Origin: Planctomycetota bacterium
GTDB taxonomy: Bacteria; Planctomycetota; Planctomycetia; Pirellulales; Lacipirellulaceae
Length of the DNA: 64,000 nt
NCBI GenBank assembly: GCA_029781135.1
Contig: JAKOXH010000006.1
Span: 62,001-126,000, forward strand
Direction of reading: 5' to 3'
How positions within the stretch are numbered: the first letter of the stretch is position 1; every line of letters begins with the position of its first letter. Under the pieces are notes generated by a model. The model did no database searches. It was not told the DNA's origin and saw only the letters and a list, made by a program, of their open reading frames with translations. The translations under genes and the position numbers were made by a program. Shown piece by piece: positions 53,161-62,436 of the stretch.

Positions 53161-54085
53161 TGTTGAAGCGGCGGTTCGATTCGTAGCTTGATCAATCGCT
53201 GCGGCGGCGGCTCAGTTTGCAATACACGCGGATCAGCGAGCGCAAGTCATTTTCCTTCGTCGAAGACGGTCGAGGAAGGCAGCACCAACCGGTTATGCTG
53301 CGCGGCAGAGGATGAGGTAACCTGGACCGTGCTCTCAATTGTTGGTCGAGCCGTTGCCAACTTCAACAAGAGCAGTACCAACGACGGGAGCGCCGGCGGC
53401 GGCTGCCTGCTGCCAGTAGAAAACGCGGTCTGGCAATGGTTCAATGGGGGCGGAAAAGTAGTCTTTGAATAGAAATCGGAACGTATTAACGGGAAGTAGG
53501 GGCTGTGGGAAATGAGCACGAATGTCGTCATCGGGAATATGGACGGCATTTAATATGCCCATGCGTTTTGCGATCTGCTGAGGACGCGAACGCTGATCGT
53601 CGCCGGGCTCGTTATCCAGTTGCTGCTCCGAGCGGGTCGTGCGATTCCATTCCGACATAGGAGAGCCATCGGCCGAAAATACGTAGGGAGGGATGCGGTA
53701 CCAAGACGACCACAAAGCCCCGCTTTTCTAATTCCGGATAGAACGCCGAGTTGTCGAAACCGAAGTTGCCCTTCAATACATCGGCACTTGCATAGCGGTC
53801 GAAGATAATGAAAGTATAAGTCACGGGTAATCGCCGGGGGGCGCGTTTTCAGGTGTCTAGAATCGCCTCCGCATCGCTCGCCCAAATCGATTTATTTTCT
53901 AACTCTAACAGCCTGTTCCTATAGGCGAGAAATGCATTCGTTCGACAATGCTAGCAAGTATAGGAGGGGTCATTTTGCCGGGGGTAGCTGCGATTTGCCT
54001 TGTGGCACCCAACACCATGTTGTAAGGTCTGCGCGAAACTACGGCCCCTAATAAACCCATAAATTACTCCTGAGGAAAGACAAGC
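53161..54085. other. gap holding a degraded gene
   Basis: There is no intact gene. The 53405-53850 part is a sulfatase pseudogene on the minus strand. The segment just before the next gene contains GAGGAAAG, its ribosome site (about 54072-54079). Confidence 0.65.
53405..53850 (-). pseudogene. membrane sulfatase-like (alkaline phosphatase superfamily) pseudogene
   Basis: Two fragments in different frames carry parts of one family. The upstream fragment (53824-53612) reads IIFDRYASADVLKGNFGF, matching the start of the sulfatase domain in large membrane sulfatase-like proteins. The other (about 53620-53410) reads QQIAKRMGILNAVHIPDDD, LPVNTFRFLFKDYF and LPDRVFYW, matching the domain end (usually ILNAYYLP...SPVNTFR...LPDR). 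The central catalytic portion is deleted, and the 5' end shifts frame near NAPPGDYP. It is a clear remnant with no function expected. Confidence 0.7.
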
Positions 54086-55354
54086 ATGATGGATTCAGCT
54101 ACGCAGCCAATGGAACAACTGGCTCAAGGTCTTAGGCGCAGCAAAATCGTGAAGTTCTGCGATTACGCGAGTCAGCGGTACGCCGGTGTGCATCTTAAGG
54201 AGCTAGTCGTCTCAGAGGTAGGTCCCGCGCGCGAGCTACGAGTAGCTGGACACGATCTTGTCAATTTCGGATTCGACAGCTTTCTCGGCCTCGACCAGCA
54301 TCCGCGAGTCAAAAAGGCTTTGGCGGCAGGAGCGGAAAAGTGGGGAACCCAATTCGGCGCCTCCCGGGCCTTTGCCAGTTGCCAGCCCGAATATGAGTTA
54401 GAAGCGAAAATCGCCCGCTGGATAGGGACCGAGTCCGCACTGATCTACCCTTCGGTCACGCTAGCAAATCTCGGCGCTTTGCCTGCGCTGGTCGAGCCGC
54501 AAGACCTGCTCGTCGTGGATGAATTTGCGCACAACTCCATCGTCGAAGGCGCAAAGCTGGCATCGGCGAATGGCGTCCGAATCGTCACCTTCGCTCACAA
54601 TGACGCCAGTTCGCTCCAGAGAGTCTTGTGCGATTCCAAGCCATACCGTCATGCGGTCGTGGCGATTGACGGCGTCTATAGTATGAGCGGGGCGATCGCC
54701 GCGATGCCGGAATTGGACCTGGTGGCTAGACAACACAACGCAGTTTTGTACGTCGATGATGCGCACGCCACAGCCGTGCTCGGCGAACAAGGACGTGGAA
54801 CGGTCAAGGAATCACTGGGCGATTACGAGAATGTGATTGTCGTCGGTTGCCTCTCGAAAGCGTGTTCCGTTTTCGGAGCGTTTATCGCATGCTCGAGTGA
54901 GATGCAGCGATTGCTGAAAATGCGGTCGAACACATTTATCTTTGGCGGTCCCGTGCCGCCGCCCTATTTGGAGGCAGTTTCCACCGTGATCGATATACTG
55001 ACATCGGGTGAATACGATTCACTTCGATCGCAACTCGATTGCAATATTGCTCGAATGGTTGCCGGACTGAGTCGCCACGATTTGGTGATCCAAGGCGGCC
55101 GCTCGCCGATCATTTCTATCCTTGTCGGCGACGAAGAGGCAACCTTCCTGGCGGGTAAGTTCCTCTTCGACCGAGGTTACTACGTCCAATCGGTAACCTT
55201 TCCAGCGGTGCGATATCACGCCGGTGTCCTCCGCATTCAAGTCAATTCCAACCATCGGGCTGAGGACATCGACGGTTTGGTCAATACGTTTGGTGAACTG
55301 CTCGATATCATTCCCCTACCGAGGTCGGCGGACATCGACTCTCAAGCTGCTTGA
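54086..55354 (+). CDS. alpha-oxoamine synthase (AONS/serine palmitoyltransferase family)
   Basis: A 422-residue fold-type I PLP enzyme that condenses an amino acid with an acyl thioester, as in BioF, KBL, HemA and SPT. Motifs are NFGFDSFLGLDQHPRV, GTQFGASRAFASCQPEYELE, DEFAHNSIVEGAKLA (substrate/PLP contacts), YVDDAHATAVLGEQGRG (PLP Asp and His) and VVGCLSKACSVFG with the Schiff-base lysine. GAGGAAAG supports the start. A dedicated acyl carrier protein and ketosynthase pair nearby argue for an ACP-bound acyl substrate and a lipid or polyketide product, not biotin. Confidence 0.88.
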   Translation: MMDSATQPMEQLAQGLRRSKIVKFCDYASQRYAGVHLKELVVSEVGPARELRVAGHDLVNFGFDSFLGLDQHPRVKKALAAGAEKWGTQFGASRAFASCQPEYELEAKIARWIGTESALIYPSVTLANLGALPALVEPQDLLVVDEFAHNSIVEGAKLASANGVRIVTFAHNDASSLQRVLCDSKPYRHAVVAIDGVYSMSGAIAAMPELDLVARQHNAVLYVDDAHATAVLGEQGRGTVKESLGDYENVIVVGCLSKACSVFGAFIACSSEMQRLLKMRSNTFIFGGPVPPPYLEAVSTVIDILTSGEYDSLRSQLDCNIARMVAGLSRHDLVIQGGRSPIISILVGDEEATFLAGKFLFDRGYYVQSVTFPAVRYHAGVLRIQVNSNHRAEDIDGLVNTFGELLDIIPLPRSADIDSQAA

Positions 55355-55603
55355 GGCGAGCAAGTCGCTACAGGCTTCAATGTGGCAAACTTGAATACTT
55401 TGCAACTTTTTTGTAGCCGCATACCCGTCGTTTGAAGCGTTGCACGAAATCAGGATTTGATTGGGAATCGAGGCCTCAGCATGCACTGCTATCGTTGCAT
55501 TGAACCGACGGCATTGCTTAATCGCTCTGGCAATTGAACTTACGGTCGCTCTTACCTCGAACATCCTTCATACCGCTTGAATGATAAGCAACTATTTTTT
55601 TGT

Positions 55604-55882
55604 TTAAGCTGCATGGCGCACGGTTTGCGGTGTTCCCTCAGCGACTTTCCCCTCCACCAAATCCACCAGTGATCCGACCGTGGCGACGCCGCCGAGTTCT
55701 TGATTGCTCAACCGGATATGAAAATGCTCTTCGACACGCATAATGAGACTCATGTAATCCACCGAGTCCAGCTTGAAGTCTTGGGCCAAAGACATGTCGT
55801 CGCGAAATTCTCCCAAGGTCATATCGGTTTCTTCTTCGAAAATGTGCTGCAGTTTTTCACGAATCTGTTGGCGTTGTGTCAC
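55604..55882 (-). CDS. acyl carrier protein
   Basis: A 92-residue carrier protein. A four-helix ACP pattern is visible, with the phosphopantetheine serine in FKLDSVDYMSLIMRVEEHF (usual DSL reads DSV), about residue 40. It is on the opposite strand between the oxoamine synthase and the DUF6134-like gene. It is probably a dedicated carrier for this cluster and not the housekeeping AcpP, which is normally shorter and next to fabF/fabG. Confidence 0.9.
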   Translation of the reverse strand: MTQRQQIREKLQHIFEEETDMTLGEFRDDMSLAQDFKLDSVDYMSLIMRVEEHFHIRLSNQELGGVATVGSLVDLVEGKVAEGTPQTVRHAA

Positions 55883-56006
55883 AGGTAATCTCCTTGTCTG
55901 AATGATGGGAAGAAAGAATTCATTCGCAGGAGAGTCGTTTAACGGTTTCTACTTGAAGAGACAATGCCAATTGGATTGGTGCCTGCAACACACAGAGGAA
56001 GTTGGG

Positions 56007-56729
56007 ATGATCGTAAGCGCGAAGAACGCCAACACATCAGCAGTAATACTACTAATGTTGATCGCGTTCATTGTTGCACTATGTCCGACGGCATTCGGTC
56101 AATCGACGAATGCGCGTAAACAGGAGACACGCGAATTTGAGATTCTTATCAACGGCAAGCCGGCCGGCACTTCTGCGACAACTATCTCAGAAACGGAAAA
56201 CGGGCAGACCATCGCGAGCACAGACGCTGCAGTGAATCTCAATTACATTATCTACTTCTATCAATATGAATTTCATGGCCGAGAAACTTGGAGCGGGAAT
56301 CTGCTGCTCTGGGTCGAAAACCGTGCCGTTGACAACGGCAAGCAACTTGAAGTACGCGCCCGCGCAAGTTCGCAGGGCTCGGTGATTGAAGCAAACGATC
56401 GGCGGCCCCGCGCCGCTGGCCCCATTTCAATGACCACAAGCTACTGGCATGCTCCCCAAGGGCAAAAAGGCGATCCCCTCACACTTCTGGATGCAGACCA
56501 AGGCTCCCTGCATTCGGTGCGGATCGAAGGCATCGTTCCGGAGCTCATCACGGCCGCTGGAAACAAAATCCAATGCACGCATTATCACCTGACAGGAGAC
56601 ATGACGGTTGATCTGTGGTTCGACGCTGCAAATCGATTGATTCGGCAGCAGACGACCGAAGATGGTCATCCCGTAGAATTGCAATTGAAGCGAATAAGTC
56701 TCGCAGCGAGGCCAGTTTCGCGTCAGTGA
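56007..56729 (+). CDS. exported DUF6134-like protein
   Basis: A 240-residue protein with a signal peptide (VILLMLIAFIVALCPTAFGQ) and a beta-rich domain with EFEILINGKPAGTSATTI at the start and TGDMTVDLWFDAANRLIRQQ near the end, a pattern of DUF6134/DUF3108-like envelope proteins. GAGG about eight bases before ATG 56007. It lies between ACP and the ketosynthase-like genes and is likely linked to the same product, perhaps as a binding or transport factor. Function is unknown. Confidence 0.7.
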   Translation: MIVSAKNANTSAVILLMLIAFIVALCPTAFGQSTNARKQETREFEILINGKPAGTSATTISETENGQTIASTDAAVNLNYIIYFYQYEFHGRETWSGNLLLWVENRAVDNGKQLEVRARASSQGSVIEANDRRPRAAGPISMTTSYWHAPQGQKGDPLTLLDADQGSLHSVRIEGIVPELITAAGNKIQCTHYHLTGDMTVDLWFDAANRLIRQQTTEDGHPVELQLKRISLAARPVSRQ

Positions 56730-56838
56730 CGTTTGGCTGCCTTGAAGCATTCAGCCACCCGGTTAGTCAGAACCGTTGTAAGGCGTGGAGACCCGCGCGT
56801 GGCATCGATTTCCGGCATTGGGCACAAGGAGGTTCCTC

Positions 56839-57660
56839 ATGCAATCGGCAGTGTTAACTCAACAATCAGGGCGATTATTCGAATCGACTTTCAACTTGTC
56901 GATCATCGCGTACGGTTCGGCCCATTTGACGGGGCCCGAACTAGCGGCGATTCGCAAAAAATCGCTTCCCGGTTTTCGCACCGCTCTTTCACCGCAACTT
57001 CTTCGGCATAGCGATGATCAAACCCTATCGGCCCTGGCCGCGATGTCCACCGCGATGGGACAATTGGCCACGACCGATTCGGACTTTGGCAAATGGGCTG
57101 TCGTGTCGGCCTCGCGAAACTTAGGAAGGAGCGCCTTCGCGGCGGTGATGGACAAATATCGTAGCGAAGGACCATGGGGTGTCTCCGTACAAGTCATCCC
57201 TCACTGTACTGCCCACGCGGTGGCCGGAACGGTTAGTTTGGCGCTGCACAGCCACGGTCCGTGTATTGGCGCGGGAAGCGGCGACAATGGCGAAGTCGAA
57301 GCGCTTCTGGCCGCGGCTTCCATCCTTCGACAACACCATTGGCCGGGAGTTTGGGTGTTGTTCAGCGGTTGGTCGCCCGATTTGGCGATTGATTTCGCAG
57401 GTCAGCCGATTTCTCATTCGGTATGTGCGGCAACGGCGCTCGCCCTCGAGTGCAACATATCGCCGCATTCCCGCGGTCGAATCCATATCCAGTGGAAACC
57501 AGATTCAACTGATTTGACCGAGAACGATCCGCCATCCCTCAGCTTAGCCGAGATTGCTGCTAACACCTCGGACGGCAAAACTTCGTGGTCCAGTTCATCC
57601 ACCAGCGGGATTCAAATTCACGTGGAGCTATTTTCTTCCCCGGAGATATACGCATGCTAG
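56839..57660 (+). CDS. ketosynthase-like chain-length-factor-type protein
   Basis: A 273-residue protein resembling the N-terminal half of ketosynthases in the short CLF-like group found, for example, in aryl-polyene-type clusters. The segments are KWAVVSASRNLGRSAFAAVM, GPWGVSVQVIPHCTAHAVAG, SLALHSHGPCIGAGSGDNGE and HWPGVWVLFSGWSPD. The catalytic cysteine nucleophile context is absent, so it should act as a non-catalytic partner. A strong AAGGAGG precedes ATG 56839. Its end overlaps the ketosynthase gene by seven bases, consistent with a heterodimer made in equal amounts. Confidence 0.75.
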   Translation: MQSAVLTQQSGRLFESTFNLSIIAYGSAHLTGPELAAIRKKSLPGFRTALSPQLLRHSDDQTLSALAAMSTAMGQLATTDSDFGKWAVVSASRNLGRSAFAAVMDKYRSEGPWGVSVQVIPHCTAHAVAGTVSLALHSHGPCIGAGSGDNGEVEALLAAASILRQHHWPGVWVLFSGWSPDLAIDFAGQPISHSVCAATALALECNISPHSRGRIHIQWKPDSTDLTENDPPSLSLAEIAANTSDGKTSWSSSSTSGIQIHVELFSSPEIYAC

Positions 57661-58895
57661 CCGAGCATTCGATTGTTATTACCGGCGTGGGCGCGATTTC
57701 CGCCCTGGGTCGCAACTTCGCGGAGATCTCCGCCAGCTTACTCGCCGGCAAGAGCGCGATTCGACCGGTAACGGGTTTCGATGCCAGCGAGCATCCGTGC
57801 CAAATCGCTGGGCAATTGACCATGCCGGAATGTCCGTCCGAACTGGACTCTTCTAGTTACCGACACGGTTTCCCGCTTGACCAATGCGCGATCTGGTGCG
57901 GTTGGCAATCGCTCCAGGATGCCGGGTTGTGGGGTAAACACCGCAATTTGAAAGTGGGTCTGGTCTTAGGCGTCGCTGCCGAAGCGATGTCGCATTGGGA
58001 CACCGATTATCGTCGAGGGGGCGCGCTGATTCACGACCTCTCCCAATCGAGACCGTCCACTTCCTCCTTTGTCCGAAATGCCCTCCAGCTTCGTGGACCT
58101 ACCATGTCGATTGCCGCGGCCTGTGCCAGCGGAAACCATGCCTTGGCACAGGCCCAGGAGTGGATCGGGATGGGACTGGTGGATATCTGTCTCGCTGGCG
58201 CTTGTGATATGGGAGTCACTCCGTATTCCCTCGCTAGCTTTGGGAATCTCCGCGCGCTTTCTCGTCGCAATGATGCGCCGGCGGCTGCGCTCCGTCCGTT
58301 CGATCGTGATCGCGATGGCATGGTCTTGGCCGAGGGCGGCGCCCTCTTCGTGCTGGAGCGATCCGACCTGGCCCGCGCTCGCGGGAAAGACGGCTACGCG
58401 GAACTCGCTGCAGTCGGTACGACTAGCGATGGATACCATCTGGTGATTCCCAGCCCCGACCCGACCTACTGCATTGCCGCGATGCGGCAGGCGCTGGCAA
58501 CTGCCCAAGTAAACCCGGATGAAGTCGATTACGTCAACGCGCACGCCACCGGAACGCCGGTCGGCGATGTCTGTGAAGCTCGCGCCTTAAACGCTGTTTT
58601 TGGGAGCTACTGCGATCGGATTCCCGTCAGTTCCACGAAAAGTATGACCGGGCATTTATTAGGAGCTGCAGCAGCGGTCGAGATGCTGGCCTGCCTCACA
58701 GCAATGTGTTACGGCGCGATACCGCCGACGATCAATCTCGAACATCCGGATCCTGACTGTCGGCTCCGACACGTCGCCAATCAAGCCGAGGAGCGAACGG
58801 TTCGCATCGCCATGTCCAACTCATTGGGTTTCGGCGGTCACAACACGTCGCTCCTTTTGCGACGATCTAGCGAACGATTCGGCGCTGCTGCATAA
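57654..58895 (+). CDS. beta-ketoacyl-ACP synthase II-like (FabF family)
   Basis: A 413-residue condensing enzyme extending ACP-bound acyl chains with malonyl-ACP. The catalytic triad is visible: Cys in SIAAACASGNHALAQ, His in VNAHATGTPVGD and the second His with Lys in SSTKSMTGHLLGAAA. The C-terminal SNSLGFGGHNTSLLL is the usual FabF ending. ATG 57654 has CGGAG eight bases upstream. It pairs with the overlapping CLF-like gene. The substrate chain is unknown; the nearby oxoamine synthase and ACP indicate a specialised product. Confidence 0.92.
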   Translation: MLAEHSIVITGVGAISALGRNFAEISASLLAGKSAIRPVTGFDASEHPCQIAGQLTMPECPSELDSSSYRHGFPLDQCAIWCGWQSLQDAGLWGKHRNLKVGLVLGVAAEAMSHWDTDYRRGGALIHDLSQSRPSTSSFVRNALQLRGPTMSIAAACASGNHALAQAQEWIGMGLVDICLAGACDMGVTPYSLASFGNLRALSRRNDAPAAALRPFDRDRDGMVLAEGGALFVLERSDLARARGKDGYAELAAVGTTSDGYHLVIPSPDPTYCIAAMRQALATAQVNPDEVDYVNAHATGTPVGDVCEARALNAVFGSYCDRIPVSSTKSMTGHLLGAAAAVEMLACLTAMCYGAIPPTINLEHPDPDCRLRHVANQAEERTVRIAMSNSLGFGGHNTSLLLRRSSERFGAAA

Positions 58896-58930
58896 GATTG
58901 AATTTAAGGGGGCGGGAGTCATTTTCCTTT

Positions 58931-59478
58931 TTTTGCACGTGGCTCGGCGCTCGATTGCCGATGGAAATTGAGTGGGAGTGCGCGGTCCCGATGACAAAGG
59001 CTTTCCGCAACCGTGGGGCGACGCGGAACCGGGGCGCGATCGTTGCCGAATTTTCACGGGAGAACATCTCGAACGTGGAGAGGGTGGACCGGTGCCTGTC
59101 GAACAACTCGCGGCCGGGGCCAACCGGCTGGGCCTCATGCACATGATCGGCAACGCGGGCGAGTGGTGCCAGGATAGCGACCGGCGGGGCGACTTCGTGT
59201 TACGTGGTTGCAGCATCGCTACCGCGAACATCAACGTTGTCCGTATTACATGGCGTGCTCATGGCCCTACCAAGGGCGAGGAGTCGACCGGATTTCGAGT
59301 TGTTTTTGCGGTCAATGAATCTGCGACGAACGCGGGCGAAAAACCTGTCGCCGCCACGCAACCGCATGGCCAGCCGACAGACGCACCACCAGCCGACACC
59401 CCCAGCATTATTTCCATGGTGCCGTGGAGCAAGAATATCAATGCGTTCACGGCGCCCCCTTCGACCGACAAGAAGTGA
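58931..59478 (+). pseudogene. SUMF1 C-terminal fragment, near-identical to 52606-53160
   Basis: From 58931 the DNA aligns with 52606 onward in the pseudokinase-SUMF1 gene. The first 50 bases differ moderately (LPMEIEWECA against LPTEIEWECA). A 7-base deletion then shifts the frame. From 58992 the copy is nearly identical over more than 400 bases, including PQPWGDAEPGRDRCRIFTGE and MHMIGNAGEWCQDS. The last 40 bases differ again. No upstream domains are present, so it cannot make the intact protein. An ATG at 58972 could express 168 residues without a signal peptide. Confidence 0.85.
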
Positions 59479-59907
59479 CTCAACGGGGCGAGCTTTGCCA
59501 ACGGCAGTGCCCGCATGGTGGATGTTCACGCTTCACTCGTCGAGCGACGTTGGTCCGGCGACTGGTACTATTTATGAGGATAGACGAACGACGTCGTTCC
59601 CCTGCGGTTCCATTGGGATAGGGCCGATGTGAGCGGGGGGTACGCATCCCCACTCTGGGAAACTTTTATTTTCTCTTACTCCAACCTAAATTGGTCGTCA
59701 CGGGGTTCAATCCAGTACGACAATTTGGGTTCTTCAAGCTGCATGCGGCGGGCGATCGAATATCTGCGATCGGTGAGGCAGCTAAGAGAATCTCCATGTA
59801 CTAGACTTCAGAGAGACGCTGATTTCTCCTCCTCACGCAAGAAATGGCCATGCGATGGGGATTGCAGGAGATCTGTCGGTAATTCGCATTTTGTCGAATA
59901 AGTTGGA
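59479..59907. other. gap without recognisable gene
   Basis: About 430 bases. The short ORF at 59629-59901 shows no family pattern. I see no repeats of the families listed elsewhere. Confidence 0.5.
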
Positions 59908-61953
59908 ATGATCGAGTTCAAGTACCGTGCCGACGTCGATGGACTGCGCGCCGTGGCGGTGCTCCTGGTCGTGCTGTTCCATGCGCAACTCGGATTCTCC
60001 GGTGGTTTCGTCGGCGTCGATGTCTTCTTTGTGATCTCGGGGTTTTTGATCACAGGCCTAATACTCAAAGAACAACAGGCCAATACTTTCCGCATCGGGA
60101 ATTTCTGGGAACGGCGCGTTCGGCGGATCATTCCCGCCGCGACGGTCATGGTCATTGCCGTGCTGATTGCGGGGAGTTTCATATTGCTTCCGACCGACTA
60201 CGCAAACCTTGCCAAGTCGGCAATCGCCCAGCAACTCATGCTTTCGAATTTCTATTTTTGGAAGCATACCGATTACTTCGACGGCCTCATCGACATGAAG
60301 CCGCTCATGCATACCTGGTCGTTGGCCATCGAAGAACAGTTCTACTTGGGCTATCCACTGTTCTTAATTGCCATGCGTCGATTTCCGCGGTGGTGGAAAT
60401 TTGCCGGTCTGCTTGCCCTCACGAGCGCCTCATTAGCGCTTAGCCAGTGGGGCGTTGATCGATACCCGGTCGCCACGTATTACCTCATGCCGACACGGGC
60501 CTGGGAGCTGCTTTTAGGAGGGATGATTTGTTTTGCACCGGCGCCGACGCGCTGCACGGACCGGCTGTTGGAATTGCTGAGTTGGCTGGCCGCGATCACT
60601 CTCCTCGCCGTCGGCTGGTTTTACAGTCCGAATACACCTTGCCCGGGTCTAGCGGCACTTGCGCCTTGTGGTGCTGCGGCGATGTTGATCTACACGAACT
60701 CGACTCGACTTACTTCCATTGGCCGCTTGTTGGCCATGAAACCAGTTGTGTTGATCGGCCTGCTTTCCTATTCATTGTATTTGTGGCACTGGCCGATTCT
60801 GGCGCTGCTGCGGTATTGGAACGGCCCCGATCTTAGCGTGGTGATGCGTCTGGCGGCTATATCGGTGAGTTTCGCGGTGTCGTACGTTTCGTGGCGTTTC
60901 ATAGAAATACCGCTCAGACGGAAAGGCATTCAGGCACCGGCTTGGTGGCCCTTCCTTTCGGCCGGAGCTACGGCGCTCGTCGTGGTCGGGTTTGCCGCGT
61001 TCATCATTTCATCAAATGGTTGCCGTTCGCGATTTCCCCAGGAAGTCTTGAGTATTATCGATGGCAGCGAAGTACCGGACGGCTATCTTACATTGCCCGA
61101 ACAGGTGCAACGCGGCGAATTGCCGCGGTTGGGAGAGAAAGGCGTTCCCAATCGCGAATTGAACTTCGTTTTGTGGGGAGATAGCCACGCCGTTGCGGTC
61201 GCGCCGCTGGTGGATCGGCTTGCCGAAAAACATCACTTGACGGGCGTGATTGCCGCGCAATCGGGAATGGTGCCCTTGCTCGGGGTGTGGCGGCCGGCGG
61301 AAGGCGTCAAAGGCATGACCAAGCGGGAATGGAACCAAGATGTATTCCAATACCTTTGTGATCATCCGGTGAAAAACGTCATCTTGGCGTCGCGGTGGGC
61401 CGTGAATATTAATGGTCGGCTCGATGGCACGATGGACAGCCTGATTGTCGATGGCGAATCGAAAGCCAGGACGCCCGCCGAATCGCGAGAAGCATTTGTG
61501 CGGGCCTTGAAGCGCACGATTGGACCGCTTGAGGAGCGTGGCGCACATATTTGGATTTTGGGCCAGGTGCCGTTGCAGCGCGGAAATCCGCCCAAACGTT
61601 TGTTCTACGCCGCGCTCGACGAACAAGGGGTGCCAAAAGGTGTGACGTTGCAGCAGCACCTCGACCGGCAGGCGAACGTACTCAAGTCATTTTCACAATT
61701 AAGGAACGGCTTCACCTATTTGGATCCCGTTCCGTATTGTTTCGATCACACTGGCTATTCAAGAATTGGCGATGGCGGCAAGTCGTTCTATTTCGACGAT
61801 AACCATCTTTCTCCCCACGGCGCAGAAGTGCTGCTCGAAGACTTGCTCGATGAAGCGCTGGCTAAAATGGCGGCGGAGAAGACGTCGGTTGCCTCTAGCG
61901 GCACGATTCAGTCGGCACGCAAGATGAGCTTTCATGCCGAACCAAACCCATGA
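59908..61953 (+). CDS. acyltransferase-3/SGNH (OafA-like) protein
   Basis: A 681-residue inner-membrane O-acyltransferase that would acetylate or acylate surface polysaccharide. The N-terminal acyltransferase-3 domain (about residues 1-350) starts YRADVDGLRAVAVLLVVLFH with the catalytic His, and has FVGVDVFFVISGFLITG, RRIIPA, HTWSLAIEEQFYLGYPL and about ten helices. The C-terminal periplasmic SGNH domain (about 390-655) has VLWGDSHAVAV (serine block) and DDNHLSPHGAEVL (Asp and His). Length and order match OafA-type fusions. It is not obviously linked to the lipid cluster, although both concern envelope acylation. Confidence 0.92.
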   Translation: MIEFKYRADVDGLRAVAVLLVVLFHAQLGFSGGFVGVDVFFVISGFLITGLILKEQQANTFRIGNFWERRVRRIIPAATVMVIAVLIAGSFILLPTDYANLAKSAIAQQLMLSNFYFWKHTDYFDGLIDMKPLMHTWSLAIEEQFYLGYPLFLIAMRRFPRWWKFAGLLALTSASLALSQWGVDRYPVATYYLMPTRAWELLLGGMICFAPAPTRCTDRLLELLSWLAAITLLAVGWFYSPNTPCPGLAALAPCGAAAMLIYTNSTRLTSIGRLLAMKPVVLIGLLSYSLYLWHWPILALLRYWNGPDLSVVMRLAAISVSFAVSYVSWRFIEIPLRRKGIQAPAWWPFLSAGATALVVVGFAAFIISSNGCRSRFPQEVLSIIDGSEVPDGYLTLPEQVQRGELPRLGEKGVPNRELNFVLWGDSHAVAVAPLVDRLAEKHHLTGVIAAQSGMVPLLGVWRPAEGVKGMTKREWNQDVFQYLCDHPVKNVILASRWAVNINGRLDGTMDSLIVDGESKARTPAESREAFVRALKRTIGPLEERGAHIWILGQVPLQRGNPPKRLFYAALDEQGVPKGVTLQQHLDRQANVLKSFSQLRNGFTYLDPVPYCFDHTGYSRIGDGGKSFYFDDNHLSPHGAEVLLEDLLDEALAKMAAEKTSVASSGTIQSARKMSFHAEPNP

Positions 61954-62436
61954 GGTTGCCTCATCGTGTTGCCTGAGATGGTGAATGCTCATATTCTCGG
62001 CAAGTGCTAGCGTGCCGCTGCGCGTCGAGTCGGTATAATTTCTGCATCCGTTGCAATCGGAACGGCGACGCTGGGAGTGACGCTCTGGTCCCTATTTTGG
62101 CTGCCCCTTGATCGTGATTGGACCGAATCGAGAATTACTGACGACCGGGCTGTGAATGGACCTACGTAGAGGCGAGCTATCCCTCGGGCGGGGCCGATCA
62201 ATGATTCACACTACGCAATGGGTGGCACGCCCAGAGGCTTTGCGATCGGCGTGGAATCGGCGACGATTGCCGATTCACCACGCCCTTCGCGGACTCAGGG
62301 CGTACCACCCAAATTCAATAATTGATTGGCCCTGATGCCCACGGCTTGGCGTGGGCAGGCGGTCGTAACGCAGGCATGGCCACTCCGAGCAGTGGCCATG
62401 GCACGGGACGTTTGCTCGCGGAGCCATGGAATCACC
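61954..62436. other. gap with palindromic repeats upstream of flagellin
   Basis: The gap contains CGCCCT...AGGGCG (62281-62302) and the double palindrome at 62336-62400. No gene is recognised. The flagellin promoter should lie here, but I cannot place a sigma-28 box with confidence. Confidence 0.5.
62336..62400. repeat. double palindrome, copy 2
   Basis: TGCCCACGGCTTGGCGTGGG (62336-62355, pairing to 62357) and CATGGCCACT...AGTGGCCATG (62375-62400), as at 33702-33772. It ends 36 bases before the flagellin start. Confidence 0.75.

Noticed and set aside
53188..53472. Short plus-strand ORFs opposite the sulfatase remnant
   Set aside because: They overlap the antisense of recognisable sulfatase residues and have no homology pattern of their own.
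59629..59901. 90-codon ORF before the acyltransferase gene
   Set aside because: No domain, odd composition, no ribosome site.
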